Origin: Butyrivibrio sp.
Lineage (GTDB): Bacteria; Bacillota; Clostridia; Lachnospirales; Lachnospiraceae
NCBI RefSeq assembly: GCF_017433805.1
Contig: NZ_JAFRGN010000040.1
Coordinates: 96,039 to 160,038 of the forward strand
Direction: 5' to 3'
DNA: 64,000 nucleotides
The notes below the pieces were generated by a model. It made no database searches, was not told where the DNA came from, and saw only the letters and a program-made list of their open reading frames with translations. This document shows, piece by piece, positions 45,875 through 56,319 of the stretch. The translations under genes and the position numbers were made by a program. Every line of letters starts with the position of its first letter. Within the stretch, counting starts at the first letter, position 1.

Positions 45875-45912
45875 TTCTTAATGGATTAGATCCATTTCAA
45901 AAAGATATTACA

Positions 45913-45946
45913 GACCATCCTAAACTTCGGTTTAAGATGGTCTTTT
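45913..45946 (+). terminator. Rho-independent terminator after the HPr-like gene
   Basis: GACCATC-TAAAC pairs with GTTTA-GATGGTC around a stable TTCG loop (one mismatch), then TTTT. It runs up to the thiI stop codon on the other strand and may also stop that transcript. Confidence 0.9.
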
Positions 45947-45953
45947 CGTTTCC

Positions 45954-47156
45954 TTATTTCTCGATTGTGATAATCTCATCAGTCTCAAGAGCCACTTTCA
46001 TAAGCTCATCAATCTTCTCTGCGAGGTTCTCCTCGTGTTTCTTGATAATATCAAGTCTTGGCTTGGTTACAGGATGCTTGGCAACGAATATTGTGCAACA
46101 GTCCTCATATGGAAGGATAGATGTCTCGTAAGCATCGATCTTAACAGAGATATCAACAATGTCCTGCTTGTCAAAAGCGATAAGTGGTCTATAAACAGGC
46201 ATATCAGTTACAACCTCGCCTGTGCACATAATGCTCTGCATTGTCTGAGATGCAACCTGTCCAATACTCTCACCTGTGATAAGTCCCATACAGCCAGTCT
46301 GGCCTGCGATGATATCAGCGATCTTCATCATATATCTTCTCATGATGATAGTAAGCTCATCATGTGGACACTTCTCATAAATGTACATCTGAATGTCAGT
46401 AAAGTTGATAACATGAAGTCTTACCTTACCTGTGTATTTAGCTACAACTCCGGCAAGATCAACAACCTTCTGCTTAGCCTGCTCACTAGTATATGGTGGT
46501 GCATTGAAATAGATCGCCTCTATATCAACACCTCTTTTTGCAACCATGTATCCGGCAACAGGAGAATCGATTCCACCTGACAAAAGAAGCATTGCCTTAC
46601 CAGCTGTTCCAATTGGCATTCCACCTGGTCCAGGAATGATCTCAGAGAAAATATTAAGTTTCTCTCTAAGCTCTACATTTAAAAGGATCTCAGGATTATG
46701 CACATCAACCTTCATATCCTCATATGCATCAAGGATCCTTGCGCCAAGCTCAGCGCCCATCTCCATTGAATCCATAGGATAGCTCTTATCTACTCTGCGG
46801 ACCTTAACTTTAAAGGTCTTGTGCTTGTCTGGGTAAACTCCATCGATGAAATCAAGAACTGCCTTAGTAACACCGTCGATATCAGGAAGGTGGTTCTCTC
46901 CATCTCTGTTGATAGTAACAGCTGGGCAGATTCCAGTAACGCCAAATACTGTTCCAAGCTGATCTACAACCTCATTGAAATCAAAGCCTTCAGCCTCGAT
47001 GTAGATTCTTCCTGCAACTCTAGATACGCTAAAAGAGCCATCGCACTTAGCAAGGACTCTCTCTATCTGCTTAACAAGGGCTTCTTCAAAAATGTATCTG
47101 TTCTTACCCTTAACTCCGATCTCTGCATACTTGATTATAAAAGCATGGTACTGCAT
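45954..47156 (-). CDS. thiI: tRNA 4-thiouridine synthase ThiI
   Basis: This 400-residue enzyme adenylates and thiolates U8 of tRNA using sulfur from a cysteine desulfurase. An N-terminal ferredoxin-like/THUMP region (EIGVKGKNRYIFEE onward) is followed by the PP-loop LSGGIDSPVAGY near 192-203. There is no C-terminal rhodanese domain, as in Bacillus. The start is set at QYHAFIIKYAEIG, with GGAAGGAAAG upstream; an earlier in-frame Met overlaps the desulfurase gene. The adjacent desulfurase is the expected sulfur donor. Confidence 0.95.
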   Translation of the reverse strand: MQYHAFIIKYAEIGVKGKNRYIFEEALVKQIERVLAKCDGSFSVSRVAGRIYIEAEGFDFNEVVDQLGTVFGVTGICPAVTINRDGENHLPDIDGVTKAVLDFIDGVYPDKHKTFKVKVRRVDKSYPMDSMEMGAELGARILDAYEDMKVDVHNPEILLNVELREKLNIFSEIIPGPGGMPIGTAGKAMLLLSGGIDSPVAGYMVAKRGVDIEAIYFNAPPYTSEQAKQKVVDLAGVVAKYTGKVRLHVINFTDIQMYIYEKCPHDELTIIMRRYMMKIADIIAGQTGCMGLITGESIGQVASQTMQSIMCTGEVVTDMPVYRPLIAFDKQDIVDISVKIDAYETSILPYEDCCTIFVAKHPVTKPRLDIIKKHEENLAEKIDELMKVALETDEIITIEK

Positions 47157-47176
47157 AAAACTTTCCTTCCTAATGG

Positions 47177-48334
47177 TTAGTGGCGGTAGAATTTCCTCAT
47201 AGTGTCTACCTGTGAACAAAGTGTATCCAATAAATAATCTATCTCTTCTCTGGTTGTCATAACCGACATACTGATACGGATCGTTGACTCCAGGAGATTC
47301 TTATCAAGTCCAATAGCCTTGAGCGTATCAGAAATGTGTGGGTTATTAGAAGTGCAGGCGCTTCCCGCAGAAACATAAATTCCTTTGCTGCTGAGCATGT
47401 TAAGGACAGTCTCTGCCGCCAGACCTCTGATAGATACGCTCACAATGTGTGGCGCACCCTTGGAAACCTCAGGTCCATTTATCTGAATATCAGTCAATCT
47501 CTCATTTAAAGAGTCAACAAGATATTTCTTGAGTTCATATAACTGCGCAATATGCTGGTCAAAGTCTGTGTAGCACATCTTGGCAGCGAGCGCTAAGCCC
47601 ACGATACCAGGCACATTCTCGGTTCCAGATCTCATTCCCTTCTGCTGACCACCGCCATAGCATATAGGCACGATCTTAGTTCCCTTTTTGATATATAAAA
47701 ATCCGATTCCCTTAGGTCCATGAATCTTGTGTCCAGACACAGATAAAAGATCTATGTTCATGCTCCTGGGTCTGATAAGCACTTTACCATAAGCCTGAAC
47801 CGCATCTACATGGAATACAATGTTAGGATTGATAGACTTGATAATGCGTCCAGCTTCCTCAATAGGTTCTATGGCACCGATCTCGTTATTAACAAACATC
47901 ATTGATACAAGAATAGTATCTGGTCTGATGGCAGCCTTGAGGTCTTCAATATCTACTACTCCGTCTGGTCCAACAGGAAGGTAGGTTGTCTCAAATCCTT
48001 CTTTTTCCAAAAAGGTTGTTGTCTCCTGAATAGCAGGATGCTCGATTGAAGTTGTGATGATATGCTGTCCGCGCCACTTGTTGGCTCTTGCAGCGCCTAT
48101 GATAGCCAGGTTATCTGATTCTGTTCCACCTGAAGTAAAGATTATCTCCTGTGGATCAACCTTAAGTGTAGTAGCTATCGTCTCTCTTGCCTTTGCTACT
48201 CTGTCAGTGGAAACTGCTCCCATGTGATGAACACTTGAGGCATTTCCGTATTCTTCTGTCATTGTCTTAACTACAGCAGCTGCCACTTCATCAAAGGCTC
48301 TGGTTGTAGCTGAATTGTCTAAATATGCTTCCAT
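47177..48334 (-). CDS. Cysteine desulfurase (NifS/IscS-like, probable ThiI partner)
   Basis: This 385-residue PLP enzyme releases sulfur from cysteine. The N-terminus YLDNSATT, SGHKIHGPKGIGF with the PLP lysine near 200, and GSACTSNN with the active cysteine near 326 are all present. Length and start match. It directly precedes thiI (20 bases), as with Bacillus NifZ-ThiI, so tRNA thiolation is the likely main role rather than iron-sulfur assembly. rsmE lies 49 bases upstream on the same strand. Confidence 0.93.
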   Translation of the reverse strand: MEAYLDNSATTRAFDEVAAAVVKTMTEEYGNASSVHHMGAVSTDRVAKARETIATTLKVDPQEIIFTSGGTESDNLAIIGAARANKWRGQHIITTSIEHPAIQETTTFLEKEGFETTYLPVGPDGVVDIEDLKAAIRPDTILVSMMFVNNEIGAIEPIEEAGRIIKSINPNIVFHVDAVQAYGKVLIRPRSMNIDLLSVSGHKIHGPKGIGFLYIKKGTKIVPICYGGGQQKGMRSGTENVPGIVGLALAAKMCYTDFDQHIAQLYELKKYLVDSLNERLTDIQINGPEVSKGAPHIVSVSIRGLAAETVLNMLSSKGIYVSAGSACTSNNPHISDTLKAIGLDKNLLESTIRISMSVMTTREEIDYLLDTLCSQVDTMRKFYRH

Positions 48335-48383
48335 TTCTCTGATTACCTTAAATTACATAATTACTAGCTGATATGGCATTGTA

Positions 48384-49136
48384 TCACTTCTCAAGATGAT
48401 ACATAAGCCATGAAATAATCGTAAATCCCGCTGTCTCTGTACGCAAAATTCTCTTTCCAAGCGTAATTGGCATTATACCATTTTCCATGCAAAGGTCAAT
48501 CTCCTGCTCAGAAAAGCCACCTTCCGGTCCGATAAATATAGCAATGCTCTGTCCAGGCTCAATAGCCTCAATAAGTCGCTTAGTCTCTTCTATTCCCTTG
48601 GCATTCTCGTACGGAATGAGCTTAACATCCATACTCTTTGCCATCTCTACTGCCTGCTTCATAGTCATAGGCATAGTAACTTCCGGAATAATAGCCCTCT
48701 TGCTCTGCTTGGCTGCAGCCTCGGAAATAGCCTGCCATCTCTTTATCTTGTTCTCTGCCTTCTTTTCATCAAGCTTAACAACGCATCTCTTGGTAGACAT
48801 TGGAATAACCTGAAATGCACCGAGTTCAACCGCCTTCTGAATGATAAGCTCCATCTTATCCACCTTGGGAAGCCCCTGGAAAAGATATATCTTGGAAGGA
48901 AGCTCGTTACCAACCTTCTCGATGAAGCATAGCTTACCTATAACGCTGGAATCAGTAATCTCTTCGATCTCGTAAAAGATCTCCTTACCCTCGTCATCGT
49001 CTCTTATGCTGACAGAAAACTGTTCTCCCTTCTGCATTCGAAGAACATTAGCTATATGATTGTAATCATTTCCTGTAATCTCAACATTTTTAAAGTCAGG
49101 TGTGAGCTGACTGTTCTCAACAAAAAAGTGATACAT
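48384..49136 (-). CDS. rsmE: 16S rRNA (uracil-1498-N3)-methyltransferase
   Basis: This 250-residue SPOUT enzyme methylates U1498 of 16S rRNA. FIGPEGGFSEQEIDL and LGKRILRTETA are the SAM/knot motifs. The N-terminal PUA-like part begins YHFFVENSQ. The start overlaps the prmA stop by one base (TGATG), so translation is coupled. The order dnaJ-prmA-rsmE is conserved in Firmicutes. Confidence 0.96.
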   Translation of the reverse strand: MYHFFVENSQLTPDFKNVEITGNDYNHIANVLRMQKGEQFSVSIRDDDEGKEIFYEIEEITDSSVIGKLCFIEKVGNELPSKIYLFQGLPKVDKMELIIQKAVELGAFQVIPMSTKRCVVKLDEKKAENKIKRWQAISEAAAKQSKRAIIPEVTMPMTMKQAVEMAKSMDVKLIPYENAKGIEETKRLIEAIEPGQSIAIFIGPEGGFSEQEIDLCMENGIMPITLGKRILRTETAGFTIISWLMYHLEK

Positions 49137-50173
49137 CAGTTTTTCCTCGAAGTGATTGAAACCCAGTCTCCCTGATGATGGATCTCAAGAATCTCAAGTC
49201 CAGCATCAAGATGCGCTTTTTTAACCTCTTCCTCTTTGGTGTTAATAATACCAGATGTTATGTAAATACCACCCTGTTTGAGCTGATTCAAAATAACTGG
49301 AGTAAGAGGAACAAGGACATTGGCAAGAATATTGGCAACTACAATATCATACTTGTCATAGCCAACTGTATCCTGAACCTTCTTGTCATCGATGATATTA
49401 CCGATCATCATGTCAAACTTATCAGCTGGAATTCCGTTGTTCTCCATGTTCTCTTTAACTGCAGGAACTGCGCACTTATCAAGGTCAGTACCCACAGCGT
49501 GCTTGGCACCAAACATAAGAGCAAGGATTGATAAAACACCGCTTCCTGTTCCTACATCGAGAAGCTCTGTCTCAGGAGTTACATACTTCTTGAGCATTCT
49601 GATGCAGAGCTGTGTTGTCTCATGCATACCTGTTCCAAAAGCTGTTCCTGGATCAATATGCAGAACCATTTCAGCCTTATCCTTGTCGTCCTGTGTTTCC
49701 TTCTCCCAGGAAGGAATAACAAGAATGTCGTCTATATAGAACTTGTGGAAATACTGCTTCCAGTTGTTGATCCAATCTATATCCTCTGTAACATCTACAG
49801 AAATAGTGCCATCTCCGATATCCGAGAAGCTCTTAAGTTCATCAAGCTTCTCTCTGATAGCAGCCTGCATCTGCTCTGGGGTTCTCTTTTCCTTGACGTA
49901 TTCACCGTCTTCATTTGGAACTTCAACAGTAAGGTTGTTCTCATCATCAATCTCAACAAAGAAATTAAGATAAGCCACACCACTCTCTATTCCGCTATCT
50001 TTTTCATCTGGCTCAAGCTCTGGAGCATCAATGAACATCTGCTCCTTGTCAGCAGCTGAAAGAGGAGCATTATCCTCAATCTGTGCTCCCTCTAAGCCTA
50101 TATCCTCTAAATAACTTATGATGATATCTTCAGATTCCTCATTAGTACGTACTCTAAATCTCATCCATTTCAT
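49136..50173 (-). CDS. prmA: Ribosomal protein L11 methyltransferase
   Basis: This SAM enzyme methylates L11. The 345-residue protein is about 30 residues longer than the Bacillus enzyme because of an acidic insertion near 45-90 (EPDEKDSGIE and neighbours). The C-terminal catalytic domain has LLDVGTGSGVLSILA, and DIVVANILANVLVPL carries the conserved N-I-L-A-N substrate motif. GAGGG lies about 9 bases before the ATG. A 102-base gap separates it from dnaJ. Confidence 0.95.
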   Translation of the reverse strand: MKWMRFRVRTNEESEDIIISYLEDIGLEGAQIEDNAPLSAADKEQMFIDAPELEPDEKDSGIESGVAYLNFFVEIDDENNLTVEVPNEDGEYVKEKRTPEQMQAAIREKLDELKSFSDIGDGTISVDVTEDIDWINNWKQYFHKFYIDDILVIPSWEKETQDDKDKAEMVLHIDPGTAFGTGMHETTQLCIRMLKKYVTPETELLDVGTGSGVLSILALMFGAKHAVGTDLDKCAVPAVKENMENNGIPADKFDMMIGNIIDDKKVQDTVGYDKYDIVVANILANVLVPLTPVILNQLKQGGIYITSGIINTKEEEVKKAHLDAGLEILEIHHQGDWVSITSRKN

Positions 50174-50275
50174 ATAATCAGCCCTCTATACTATAAACGC
50201 ACAAATACTTCCGTAGTTAAATATACACTACTTTAACTACGGAAGTATAACATATCTGTCAATTAATTATGAATT

Positions 50276-51451
50276 TTACTTGAAGAATCCCTTCTTCTTT
50301 TTGCCGCCGTTGTCTGGGCCCTTATCATCACTGCTACCCATAACTCTGTCAGCTGCGCCAAGGGAATCTCCTGTCTTCTCATCAAACTGCTTGAGAAGGT
50401 CTTTGGCTTCCTTGGAAATCTTCTCAGGAATCTGAACTACAAGAGTTACATAGTGATCTCCTCTTGTATCCTTGTCTCTGAGTGAAGGAACACCCTTACC
50501 ACGAAGTCTTACTCTTGTATCAGTCTGAGTTCCAGGCTTAACGTCATAAGCAACCTTACCATCTACTGTATCAATGATAACTGTGCCACCAAGTGTAGCA
50601 ATAGCAAATGACATAGGAACTACAGAATAGATATCGTAGCCTTCTCTTTGGAAGATAGGATGATCTGATACAACAACCTCAACCAGGAGGTCTCCTCTAG
50701 GTCCGCCATTGATTCCTGGCTCACCCTTTTCTCTGATTCTGACACTCTGGCCATTATCTATACCTGCTGGAATAGTAACCTTGATCTTCTTCCTGCTGGC
50801 AATATATCCTGTTCCGTGGCAATCTACGCACTTCTCCTTGATAACCTTACCAGTACCACCACACTCTGGACATGTTTGAACATTTCTGACTGTTCCAAAG
50901 AATGACTGCTGTGTATATACAATCTGTCCCTTACCACCGCACTTAGAACATGTCTGAGCAGTAGTTCCTGGCTTAGCACCTGTACCATGACATGTAGGGC
51001 ATGGATCCTTGATAGTAAGCTCAAGCTCTTTCTCACATCCAAATACAGCCTCGAGGAATGTAATTCTCACGCTGGCACGCAAATTAGCTCCCTTGGAAGG
51101 GCCTGTTCTTGCTCCGCCTCTGGATCTGCCACCGCCAAAGAAATCCCCAAAGATATCACCAAAAATATCTCCGAAATCAGCTCCATTGAAATCAAAGCCG
51201 CCAAAGCCGCCCTGACCACCATCGAAGGCAGCATGACCAAACTGATCATACTGACGTCTCTTCTCTGGATCACTCAGTACAGCGTATGCCTCTGATGCTT
51301 CCTTGAATTTCTCGGCCGCTTCCGCATCTCCAGGATTCATATCTGGATGATACTTCTTGGCAAGCACTCTGTATGCCTTTTTAATTTCGTCCTCACTGGC
51401 ACCCTTGCTGACGCCAAGGACTTCATAATAATCACGCTTCTGTTCTGCCAT
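50276..51451 (-). CDS. dnaJ: Chaperone DnaJ
   Basis: This 391-residue Hsp40 co-chaperone of DnaK has a J domain at 1-70 with HPD ([11 protein letters not shown]), a Gly/Phe-rich linker, four zinc-finger repeats ([32 protein letters not shown]) and the C-terminal substrate-binding part, ending in a lysine-rich tail. It is the last chaperone gene of the hrcA-grpE-dnaK-dnaJ operon. A hairpin lies in the 111-base gap after dnaK. Confidence 0.98.
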   Translation of the reverse strand: MAEQKRDYYEVLGVSKGASEDEIKKAYRVLAKKYHPDMNPGDAEAAEKFKEASEAYAVLSDPEKRRQYDQFGHAAFDGGQGGFGGFDFNGADFGDIFGDIFGDFFGGGRSRGGARTGPSKGANLRASVRITFLEAVFGCEKELELTIKDPCPTCHGTGAKPGTTAQTCSKCGGKGQIVYTQQSFFGTVRNVQTCPECGGTGKVIKEKCVDCHGTGYIASRKKIKVTIPAGIDNGQSVRIREKGEPGINGGPRGDLLVEVVVSDHPIFQREGYDIYSVVPMSFAIATLGGTVIIDTVDGKVAYDVKPGTQTDTRVRLRGKGVPSLRDKDTRGDHYVTLVVQIPEKISKEAKDLLKQFDEKTGDSLGAADRVMGSSDDKGPDNGGKKKKGFFK

Positions 51452-51481
51452 ATTACTCCTGAATATATCTAAATAATAAGC

Positions 51482-51527
51482 ATACTGCTACTACCCACCA
51501 CACCTTCGCAGTGGATAGTAACAGTAT
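51482..51527 (-). other. Long imperfect hairpin between dnaK and dnaJ
   Basis: ATACTG-TACTA-CCAC pairs with GTGG-TAGTA-CAGTAT, with two single mismatches and a 12-base loop. It has no U-tract. It could reduce dnaJ transcription or be an mRNA-processing/stability element between the two chaperone genes. Confidence 0.55.
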
Positions 51528-51562
51528 AATACCATCATCAGTAAAATGAAATGTGAAAAGAG

Positions 51563-53464
<1,902 letters not shown>

Positions 53465-53503
53465 TTATCAATTATTCATGTCGCTGGATCTCTCCAGTAT
53501 TAT

Positions 53504-54202
53504 TTATGCGGTAACACCTACCATGCTATGTCTGAGCACGGTGTCGTGGAACATATATCCCTTTTGAAGTTCCTGTGCAACTACTCCTGATTCATACTCC
53601 TGACTCTCAACCTGCATTACTGCATTGTGAAGATTAGGATCGAATTCCTTACCCACAGCTTCAATAGGGGTTACTCCAAGATCCTCAAGCTGTTTAACAA
53701 GCTGCTTGTATATCTTGTTCATACCATCTGCAAAAGCTCCATCTTTTTCTTCTTCTGGAACTGCTGCGAGACCTCTCTCAAAATTATCTATTACAGGAAG
53801 GAGCTTCTCAAGGACATTACTCTGGCCCTGCTCAAACATCTGAGCCTTCTCTTTTTCCGTTCTCTTCCTGAAGTTATCGAACTCAGCCATCTGACGAAGA
53901 ACTTTGTCATTGAGTTCGTCAACTTTTTCCTTAAGTGGATCTTTCTTATCCTTCTTGGCAAAAGGATTCTTTTTCTTGTGTTCCTTATCTTCCTTGCCTT
54001 CAGCGCTTTCATCAGAAGCTTTTTCTGTATTTTCCTCTGTATCAGCTTCCTCAGCCCTAGACTCTTCTGCTTCGGCCTTCTCAGCCTCTGCAGCCTCGTT
54101 CTCAGCTTTCTCTTTGGCTTCTTCCTCAAGTTCTTCCATGATATTCTCAAGGACCTCTTTGTCCTGCTCGCTGACTGGCTTCTTGTTCTCTGTGTTACTC
54201 AA
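53504..54202 (-). CDS. grpE: Nucleotide exchange factor GrpE
   Basis: This 232-residue DnaK nucleotide-exchange factor begins with an unusually long Glu/Lys/Ala-rich region (about 1-90) before the coiled coil EKVDELNDKVLRQMAEFDNFRKRTEKEK. The beta-domain end has VGKEFDPNLHNAVMQVE and DTVLRHSMVGV, both GrpE hallmarks. It lies between hrcA (48 bases) and dnaK. Confidence 0.96.
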   Translation of the reverse strand: MSNTENKKPVSEQDKEVLENIMEELEEEAKEKAENEAAEAEKAEAEESRAEEADTEENTEKASDESAEGKEDKEHKKKNPFAKKDKKDPLKEKVDELNDKVLRQMAEFDNFRKRTEKEKAQMFEQGQSNVLEKLLPVIDNFERGLAAVPEEEKDGAFADGMNKIYKQLVKQLEDLGVTPIEAVGKEFDPNLHNAVMQVESQEYESGVVAQELQKGYMFHDTVLRHSMVGVTA

Positions 54203-54250
54203 ATCAACTGCCTCCTAAAAAACTTTCTATATCAATTTGCGCTCCATAAG

Positions 54251-55282
54251 CTAGTTCTTCTTGTACAAGTCATCAAGCGCATGTCTCATATTCTTAAGTG
54301 TCGAGATTACCTTGTCGTAATCCATTCTCTTAGGACCGATGATACCAACGGTTCCCTTCATACCATCTCCAAGCTCGTAGGTAGCTGTTACCACGCTACA
54401 ATCCTTCATAGCCTGAACTGGAGTCTCATTACCGATATAAACCTGGATGCCTGTCTCCTCTGTCTCAGCTGAAAGAGTTCCCTCTACAATACTGGACAGA
54501 TCCTTGGTATCCTCAAAGGTACTGATCAGTTCGCTTGCCTTGGTAGAATCTGTAAGCTCAGGATACTTGAAGATATTCATCGTGCCACTTGTGTAGATCT
54601 GAAGATCTTCATCAGCTGTTATGGACTCAGCAGCTGCATCAATGACATTACCAATGATCTCACTGTGTATTCCCGCTTCCTGCTTGACTGCAGCAATCAG
54701 TCCCAGGTTAATATCCTCAACTGCAAGACCATCAAGCCTTGTATTCATGAGAATGTTGAGCTTGAGCATTGTGGCATCATCCAGAACTTCCTCAACTGGA
54801 ATGATCTTGTTCTTGATTACGTTGCCTTCTATTACGATAGTAGCAAGAAGGTGCTCATCATCAACCTTGGATATCTGTATGAATTTAAGTTTGTTCTTCC
54901 TGATCTGAGGCGCTGAGATCATTGTGGCGTAATTAGTATCAATCGCCAGTGTCTTGGCTACCTGTTTGAGAAGATTCTCAAGCTTCGCTTCCTTATCAAG
55001 AAGCATCTCCTTCATGTTCTCAACTTCCTGTTCCTTATCCCTGAGCATCTCGTCTACATATACTCTGTAGCCCTGATCTGAAGGGATACGACCAGCTGAT
55101 GTATGAGGCTGAAGAATAAGCCCCATTTCCTCAAGGTCTGCCATCTCATTTCTGATAGTAGCTGAGCTAAGATTAAGATCTGTATACTTGGAAATTGTGC
55201 GGCTGCCTACTGGCTCGCCTGTCTCCAAATAGTTCTTAACTATAGCATGAAGAATTTTTCTTTTTCTCTCGTCTAATTCCAT
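54251..55282 (-). CDS. hrcA: Heat-inducible transcription repressor HrcA
   Basis: This 343-residue repressor binds the CIRCE operator upstream. An N-terminal winged helix (DERKRKILHAIVKNYLETGEPVGS) precedes the GAF-like and dimerisation region. SSATIRNEMADLEEMGLI is the recognition segment, and IGPKRMDYDKVISTL near the C-terminus is typical. The start is placed at MELDERKRK, with AGGAAGGG upstream; a Met 11 codons earlier lacks a ribosome site. It is first in its operon and autoregulated. Confidence 0.97.
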   Translation of the reverse strand: MELDERKRKILHAIVKNYLETGEPVGSRTISKYTDLNLSSATIRNEMADLEEMGLILQPHTSAGRIPSDQGYRVYVDEMLRDKEQEVENMKEMLLDKEAKLENLLKQVAKTLAIDTNYATMISAPQIRKNKLKFIQISKVDDEHLLATIVIEGNVIKNKIIPVEEVLDDATMLKLNILMNTRLDGLAVEDINLGLIAAVKQEAGIHSEIIGNVIDAAAESITADEDLQIYTSGTMNIFKYPELTDSTKASELISTFEDTKDLSSIVEGTLSAETEETGIQVYIGNETPVQAMKDCSVVTATYELGDGMKGTVGIIGPKRMDYDKVISTLKNMRHALDDLYKKN

Positions 55283-55339
55283 AAGCCCTTCCTCTGCATT
55301 CACCGGTAAATTCATTGGAATGGTATATTTTTTGGAGTG

Positions 55340-55366
55340 TTAGCACTCACTTCATTTGAGTGCTAA
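55340..55366. promoter_or_regulatory. CIRCE operator
   Basis: TTAGCACTC-N9-GAGTGCTAA is a perfect match to the CIRCE inverted repeat bound by HrcA. It lies between the promoter and the hrcA start, so it controls hrcA-grpE-dnaK-dnaJ and whatever reads through into prmA-rsmE. Confidence 0.98.
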
Positions 55367-55381
55367 CATCTTCTGTATCAT

Positions 55382-55410
55382 AAATTATCACTATGAAGCT
55401 CTCATGTCAA
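55382..55410 (-). promoter_or_regulatory. Promoter of the hrcA-dnaK operon
   Basis: On the minus strand a consensus TTGACA (55405-55410) is followed after 15-17 bases by GATAAT or TAATTT (55382-55389). The CIRCE operator starts about 16 bases downstream of the -10, the normal arrangement. Confidence 0.7.
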
Positions 55411-55456
55411 CATTACATTTGTAAAATAACTGTTAATTTCTTTTCCTTATATATAA

Positions 55457-55493
55457 AAAAGAAATAGGAGCCTGCTCAAAATGAACAGACTCC
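55457..55493 (-). terminator. Terminator of the protease-cohesin operon
   Basis: On the minus strand GGAGTCTGTTC/GAGCAGGCTCC (with two G-T pairs) and a 5-base loop is followed by ATTTCTTTTTT. It ends transcription after the cohesin-like gene, before the heat-shock promoter. Confidence 0.9.
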
Positions 55494-55509
55494 CATCTTT
55501 TTCTGAATA

Positions 55510-56319
55510 TTAGTTACCAATTACAGCTGCAAGTAAGCTCTGAACTTTGATAGATACAGGCTCAGATGCTTCTGAGTATACCTTCTCGTTCTTTTCATAC
55601 TGCTGGTAAGCAACAACTTTGTAGTAATAAGTTCTATTCTTATTTACCCAAACGTTTGTATAGCTGTTACCCTTAGTTGAACCAACTACTCCGTATTCTC
55701 CATCCTTGGATGCTGAACGATAAACTGTGTAACCGTCAGCAGCTGGATCCTCATCCCATTCTATTTCTACGCCAAGAACAGACTGTGAAAGTGTTACATT
55801 CTGAGGAGCCTTAAGCTCAGGTCTTCCAACTTCAACAACATCCTCAAGGAAAAGATCAGAAACAACATCCTTCTCGCCATCGCTAAGCTGGAATATTTCT
55901 GCTCTGAGAGCTGTCTCCTGCTTCTCAACACCTACATTAACCTTGAATGTAATAGTGATAAGATCGCCCTTTACGTATTTGCCCATATCGTGTACGAATG
56001 CGTAAGAAGCACCTGCACGCTCGCCTTCCTTGTAATCCTTATTGAAATCCTTTTCTTCGAAATTGACATTTCCCTTAGCCTTAACAAGTGTAAGTACTGC
56101 TGGATCATATGTAACTGCCAATCTTCCATCAGTTACTCTTGTCTTATCAAGCTTAACTTCATATGTAACAACAGGATCACTTTCCTTACCTGAAACAGTT
56201 GCTACTGTATGAACTGGTGCACTGTCAGCCGCATGTACAGCTGTTGCAGGCAGTCCAGTAAAAAGAATAAGTGAAGTCATTCCGAGAACGAATGCTCTTT
56301 TAATAGTCTTAATCATCAT
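55510..56319 (-). CDS. Secreted protein with cohesin-like and FN3 domains
   Basis: This 269-residue exported protein has a signal peptide at about 1-31 (ending AVHAAD). Residues about 38-165 look like a cohesin fold: YEVKLDKTRVTDGRLAVTYD, DPAVLTLVKAKGN, GDLITITFKVN and EIFQLSDGEKDV. An FN3 domain is at about 172-262 (GVEIEWDEDPAADGYTVYR, YYYKVVAYQ). There is no visible LPXTG or membrane anchor. Its start lies inside the end of the protease gene (11-base overlap, AGGAGG within the protease codons), so the two are translationally coupled. Binding the protease's dockerin-like module is an inference. Confidence 0.8.
   Translation of the reverse strand: MMIKTIKRAFVLGMTSLILFTGLPATAVHAADSAPVHTVATVSGKESDPVVTYEVKLDKTRVTDGRLAVTYDPAVLTLVKAKGNVNFEEKDFNKDYKEGERAGASYAFVHDMGKYVKGDLITITFKVNVGVEKQETALRAEIFQLSDGEKDVVSDLFLEDVVEVGRPELKAPQNVTLSQSVLGVEIEWDEDPAADGYTVYRSASKDGEYGVVGSTKGNSYTNVWVNKNRTYYYKVVAYQQYEKNEKVYSEASEPVSIKVQSLLAAVIGN

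Noticed and set aside
53504-54202. Long charged N-terminus of GrpE considered as a separate gene or fusion
   Set aside because: It is continuous low-complexity Glu/Lys/Ala, which is common in Firmicutes GrpE, with no internal start or domain.
53627-54472. 281-codon frame on the plus strand opposite grpE and hrcA
   Set aside because: It runs antisense to two well-supported genes and is leucine/phenylalanine-rich only because of Glu/Lys codons opposite; no ribosome site.
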